Positions 3,537-5,371 of a stretch of DNA of 5,371 nt are shown in pieces. Below the pieces are notes generated by a model. That model was not told the origin of the DNA. It was given only the letters and a program-made list of their open reading frames with translations, and made no database searches. Both the position numbers and the translations under genes were made by a program. How positions within the stretch are numbered: the stretch's first letter is position 1; each line of letters begins with the position of its first letter. This DNA comes from AV133 sp035567015 (GTDB taxonomy: Bacteria; Verrucomicrobiota; Verrucomicrobiia; Chthoniobacterales; UBA10450), in assembly GCA_035567015.1 (NCBI GenBank), contig DATMPQ010000242.1:1-5371 (forward strand), given 5' to 3'.

Positions 3537-5371
3537 CTATGCCGGAGTCGTCAGGTTTTCCCATTCTCCAGTTGCCTGTGCCAGGTCGTTAGTTAGGGCC
3601 GATAACTCGCGATTGATCGCGGTGGCGCGGCCACCCGGTTGGTACGCGGCCGAATCTTCCAGCGCCGCGGCCAGTTCTTTTTGTTGTCCTTCCAATGCCG
3701 CGATTTTCATCTCGAGTTCGCGGACGCGCTTTTCTTTATCACGCCTCGCTTTGGAAACAGCATTCCGCGATTCCGCTTCCAAACGCTTCTGTTCCTTTTG
3801 TTTTCTTAAGCCGGGGACGGTTTGCTTTCTGACCTTCGGCACGGCGAATCCGTTCGTTGGCGAATCTGGCTGGAGTTTACTCGCCGCGGCGAGACCGTTG
3901 ACCTCTAGTACATTTTGGCCCGCGGTCAGGGCGGCTTGTGCCGACATGGCTTTCGACTTCTCCAGATAGTAATCGTAGTCGCCAGGATAAGGTGTGAGCC
4001 GGGCGCCGGCTTGAGGCGGACCCGCCTTCGTTCCGCAGTCGCGGGACTCCGGCGCGGCAAGCCCGCTAGATTGGATTGGATTGGCAGTGACTTGCAGAAC
4101 GCTCGTGGCGATGGCGCGGATAAAATGAACGTCGTGACTAATAAAGATGAGGGTCCCGTGATATTGCTTGAGGGCGCCGATGAGGGCATCGATCGAGCCA
4201 ACATCGAGATGTGTCGTCGGCTCGTCCATGAGCAGAAGGTTGGGTGGATTGAGCAACAGCCGGACGAGCGCCAGTCGCGATTTTTCGCCGCCGCTCAGGA
4301 CGCGAACGGTCTTGAAAACATCGTCACCGTGAAACAAAAAAGAACCGAGGACAGTGCGCGCGGTTTGTTCGGACACGGGATTGATCATATCACGTGCGCT
4401 ATCGAGAACGGTATCGCTCGCATTGAGGACATCGATTCGGTTCTGCGAGAAATAACCTGCGCGCACATTATGTCCGAGTTCGCGTACGCCATGCTGGACG
4501 GGCAACACGCCGGCCAGCAACTTGAGAAGCGTCGATTTGCCCGCGCCGTTGGGACCAACGAGGACAATGCGTTGTCCACGCTCAGCGTGAAAGTTTAGTC
4601 CTCGATACACGACGAGATTGCCGTAGGCATGATCGACATCTTTCAACGCGATCACGCGCAGACCGCTCCGCAAAGGTTGCGGGAAATGGAACTTGATCGT
4701 CTTTCCGCGCGCGACCGGGGCCGCGATTTTTTTCATGCGATCGATCTGTTTCAGCTTGCTCTGCGCTTGCGATGCTTTGCTCGCTTTGGCGCGGAATCGA
4801 TCGGCAAACAACTGGAGCGATGCGATTTCCTTCTGCTGATTCTTGTACGCGGCGAGCTGTTGTTCTTCGCGCGCAGCTTTCTGCTCGACATAATTATCCC
4901 AGCTACCCCGGTAACGGACGAGTTTCGCGTGCGCGATCTCGACGATGGCGCCAACAAGTTGATTCAAAAATTCGCGATCGTGCGAGATCATGACAATCGC
5001 GCCGGGATAACTTCGCAGATATTCCTGGAACCACTGAAGCGATTCGAGATCGAGATGATTCGTCGGTTCGTCGAGCAGAAGGAGGTCGGGTTGCATCACC
5101 AGTAACCGCGCGAGATGAGCGCGCATGATCCAGCCGCCACTTAAGGCGCGCGCCGGGCGGTCGAAATCAGTTTCACGAAACGCGAGTCCAGTGAGGACCC
5201 GTTTTGCTTTTGGTTCGAGCTCCCATCCGGCGTGCTGGTCAAAAACATGGAGCGCATTGTGATAGGCCGCGTCGGCACCGGGATCGGCGATCCCGGCTAC
5301 AGCTGCTTCGTGTTGCTTGATCACTTTCTGTGCATGCACAAGGTCGGGCGAAACCGCGAGAGCAAGCTCGA
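3537..5371 (-). CDS. ABC-F family ATPase (translation factor type), 5' end outside window
   Basis: 610 codons are visible, numbered here from the first full codon at the window edge. The frame is open to that edge (first residues ELALAVSPDLVHAQ), so the GTG at 5339 is internal. The Walker A of domain 1 lies outside, and the full protein is perhaps near 670 residues. Domain 1 shows signature ALSGGW (75-80), Walker B LLLLDEPTNHLD (96-107) and H-loop ISHDREFL (128-135). The inter-domain linker RYRGSWDNYVEQKAAREEQQ (152-171) through FADRFRAKASKASQAQSK (188-205) is the tRNA-facing P-site motif of ABC-F proteins. Domain 2 shows Walker A GPNGAGKST (272-280), signature LSGGEKSR (359-366), Walker B LLLMDEPTTHLD (378-389) and H-loop ISHD (410-413). 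A charged coiled coil (about 517-607) ends the protein. There are no membrane segments. ABC-F ATPases act on the ribosome in the cytoplasm, rescuing stalled or antibiotic-bound ribosomes. This one is most like the YheS/Uup type, and no antibiotic role can be read. About 27 extra residues (near 430-456) appear after domain 2. Confidence 0.95.
   Translation of the reverse strand, partial: ELALAVSPDLVHAQKVIKQHEAAVAGIADPGADAAYHNALHVFDQHAGWELEPKAKRVLTGLAFRETDFDRPARALSGGWIMRAHLARLLVMQPDLLLLDEPTNHLDLESLQWFQEYLRSYPGAIVMISHDREFLNQLVGAIVEIAHAKLVRYRGSWDNYVEQKAAREEQQLAAYKNQQKEIASLQLFADRFRAKASKASQAQSKLKQIDRMKKIAAPVARGKTIKFHFPQPLRSGLRVIALKDVDHAYGNLVVYRGLNFHAERGQRIVLVGPNGAGKSTLLKLLAGVLPVQHGVRELGHNVRAGYFSQNRIDVLNASDTVLDSARDMINPVSEQTARTVLGSFLFHGDDVFKTVRVLSGGEKSRLALVRLLLNPPNLLLMDEPTTHLDVGSIDALIGALKQYHGTLIFISHDVHFIRAIATSVLQVTANPIQSSGLAAPESRDCGTKAGPPQAGARLTPYPGDYDYYLEKSKAMSAQAALTAGQNVLEVNGLAAASKLQPDSPTNGFAVPKVRKQTVPGLRKQKEQKRLEAESRNAVSKARRDKEKRVRELEMKIAALEGQQKELAAALEDSAAYQPGGRATAINRELSALTNDLAQATGEWENLTTPA
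4002..4085 (-). repeat. Palindrome-rich in-frame insert inside the ABC-F gene
   Basis: After the second H-loop, ABC-F proteins normally go straight from a 'SVLQV' strand to a 'LTPYPGDYDYYLEK' segment. Here about 27 residues (NPIQSSGLAAPESRDCGTKA, then GPPQAGA) lie between. The DNA has outer arms gcgccgg (4003-4009) and ccggcgc (4049-4055), an inner stem aggcg (4014-4018) with cgcct (4023-4027), and agtc/gact around gcgg (4037-4048). A 5-bp tandem gattg x3 (4069-4083) closes the right side. The residues are Gly/Ala/Pro/Ser rich, unlike the flanking domain. The limits are approximate and based on my memory of the family pattern. I infer an intergenic-type palindromic repeat that landed in frame and is tolerated in a surface loop. 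Confidence 0.55.

Noticed and set aside
3915..4598. Long plus-strand open frame of 227 codons
   Set aside because: It is antisense to the ABC-F gene, whose minus-strand frame holds clear Walker and signature motifs. The plus-strand product has no recognisable domain.
5337..5339. GTG as the start of the ABC-F gene
   Set aside because: The frame stays open to the window edge, and the first Walker A expected upstream of the visible signature is missing. The true start must be outside the window.

Overview
All recognisable genes lie on the minus strand. From the high-coordinate end, in reading order, they are: an ABC-F ATPase (5' end beyond the window), a PHBH-fold FAD monooxygenase, a complete GNAT acetyltransferase, a small antitoxin-like gene overlapping a frameshifted RelE/ParE-type toxin gene, and the N-terminal part of a second GNAT acetyltransferase cut by the left window edge. 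There are no tRNA or rRNA genes, no CRISPR array and no transposase. Every sizeable plus-strand frame is a shadow of a minus-strand gene or crosses repeat-rich spacer.

The organism looks like a free-living, moderately GC-rich bacterium. The spacers are full of short dispersed palindromes (gtagc..ggtc..gacc, gggcgccc, tcgcgccgtagcg, tandem atcgttaa), and the small TA pair has a characteristic protein style. Both remind me of uncultured soil Verrucomicrobiota (Chthoniobacterales / Udaeobacter-like). That is recall plus inference, not a database result.

Layout: 1-335 partial GNAT; 336-582 spacer with hairpins; 583-1039 toxin-antitoxin module; 1040-1189 spacer with a repeat; 1190-1720 GNAT; 1721-1980 spacer with a second copy of that repeat and another hairpin; 1981-3204 monooxygenase; 3205-3536 spacer with a nested inverted repeat and a stem-loop; 3537-5371 ABC-F. 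Apart from the overlapping TA pair, the genes are separated by 150-332 bp of repeat-containing DNA. They are therefore probably separate transcription units sharing a strand, and I see no common pathway.

Two things stand out. First, the ABC-F gene carries about 27 extra codons between its second ATPase domain and its C-terminal region. The DNA of this insert folds into palindromes like the intergenic repeats, which suggests a palindromic repeat that entered a gene in frame. Second, the toxin gene is a complete 91-residue RelE-like sequence except for one missing T in a T-run. It starts at a GTG that overlaps the antitoxin stop, so a conventional start-to-stop ORF search misses it.
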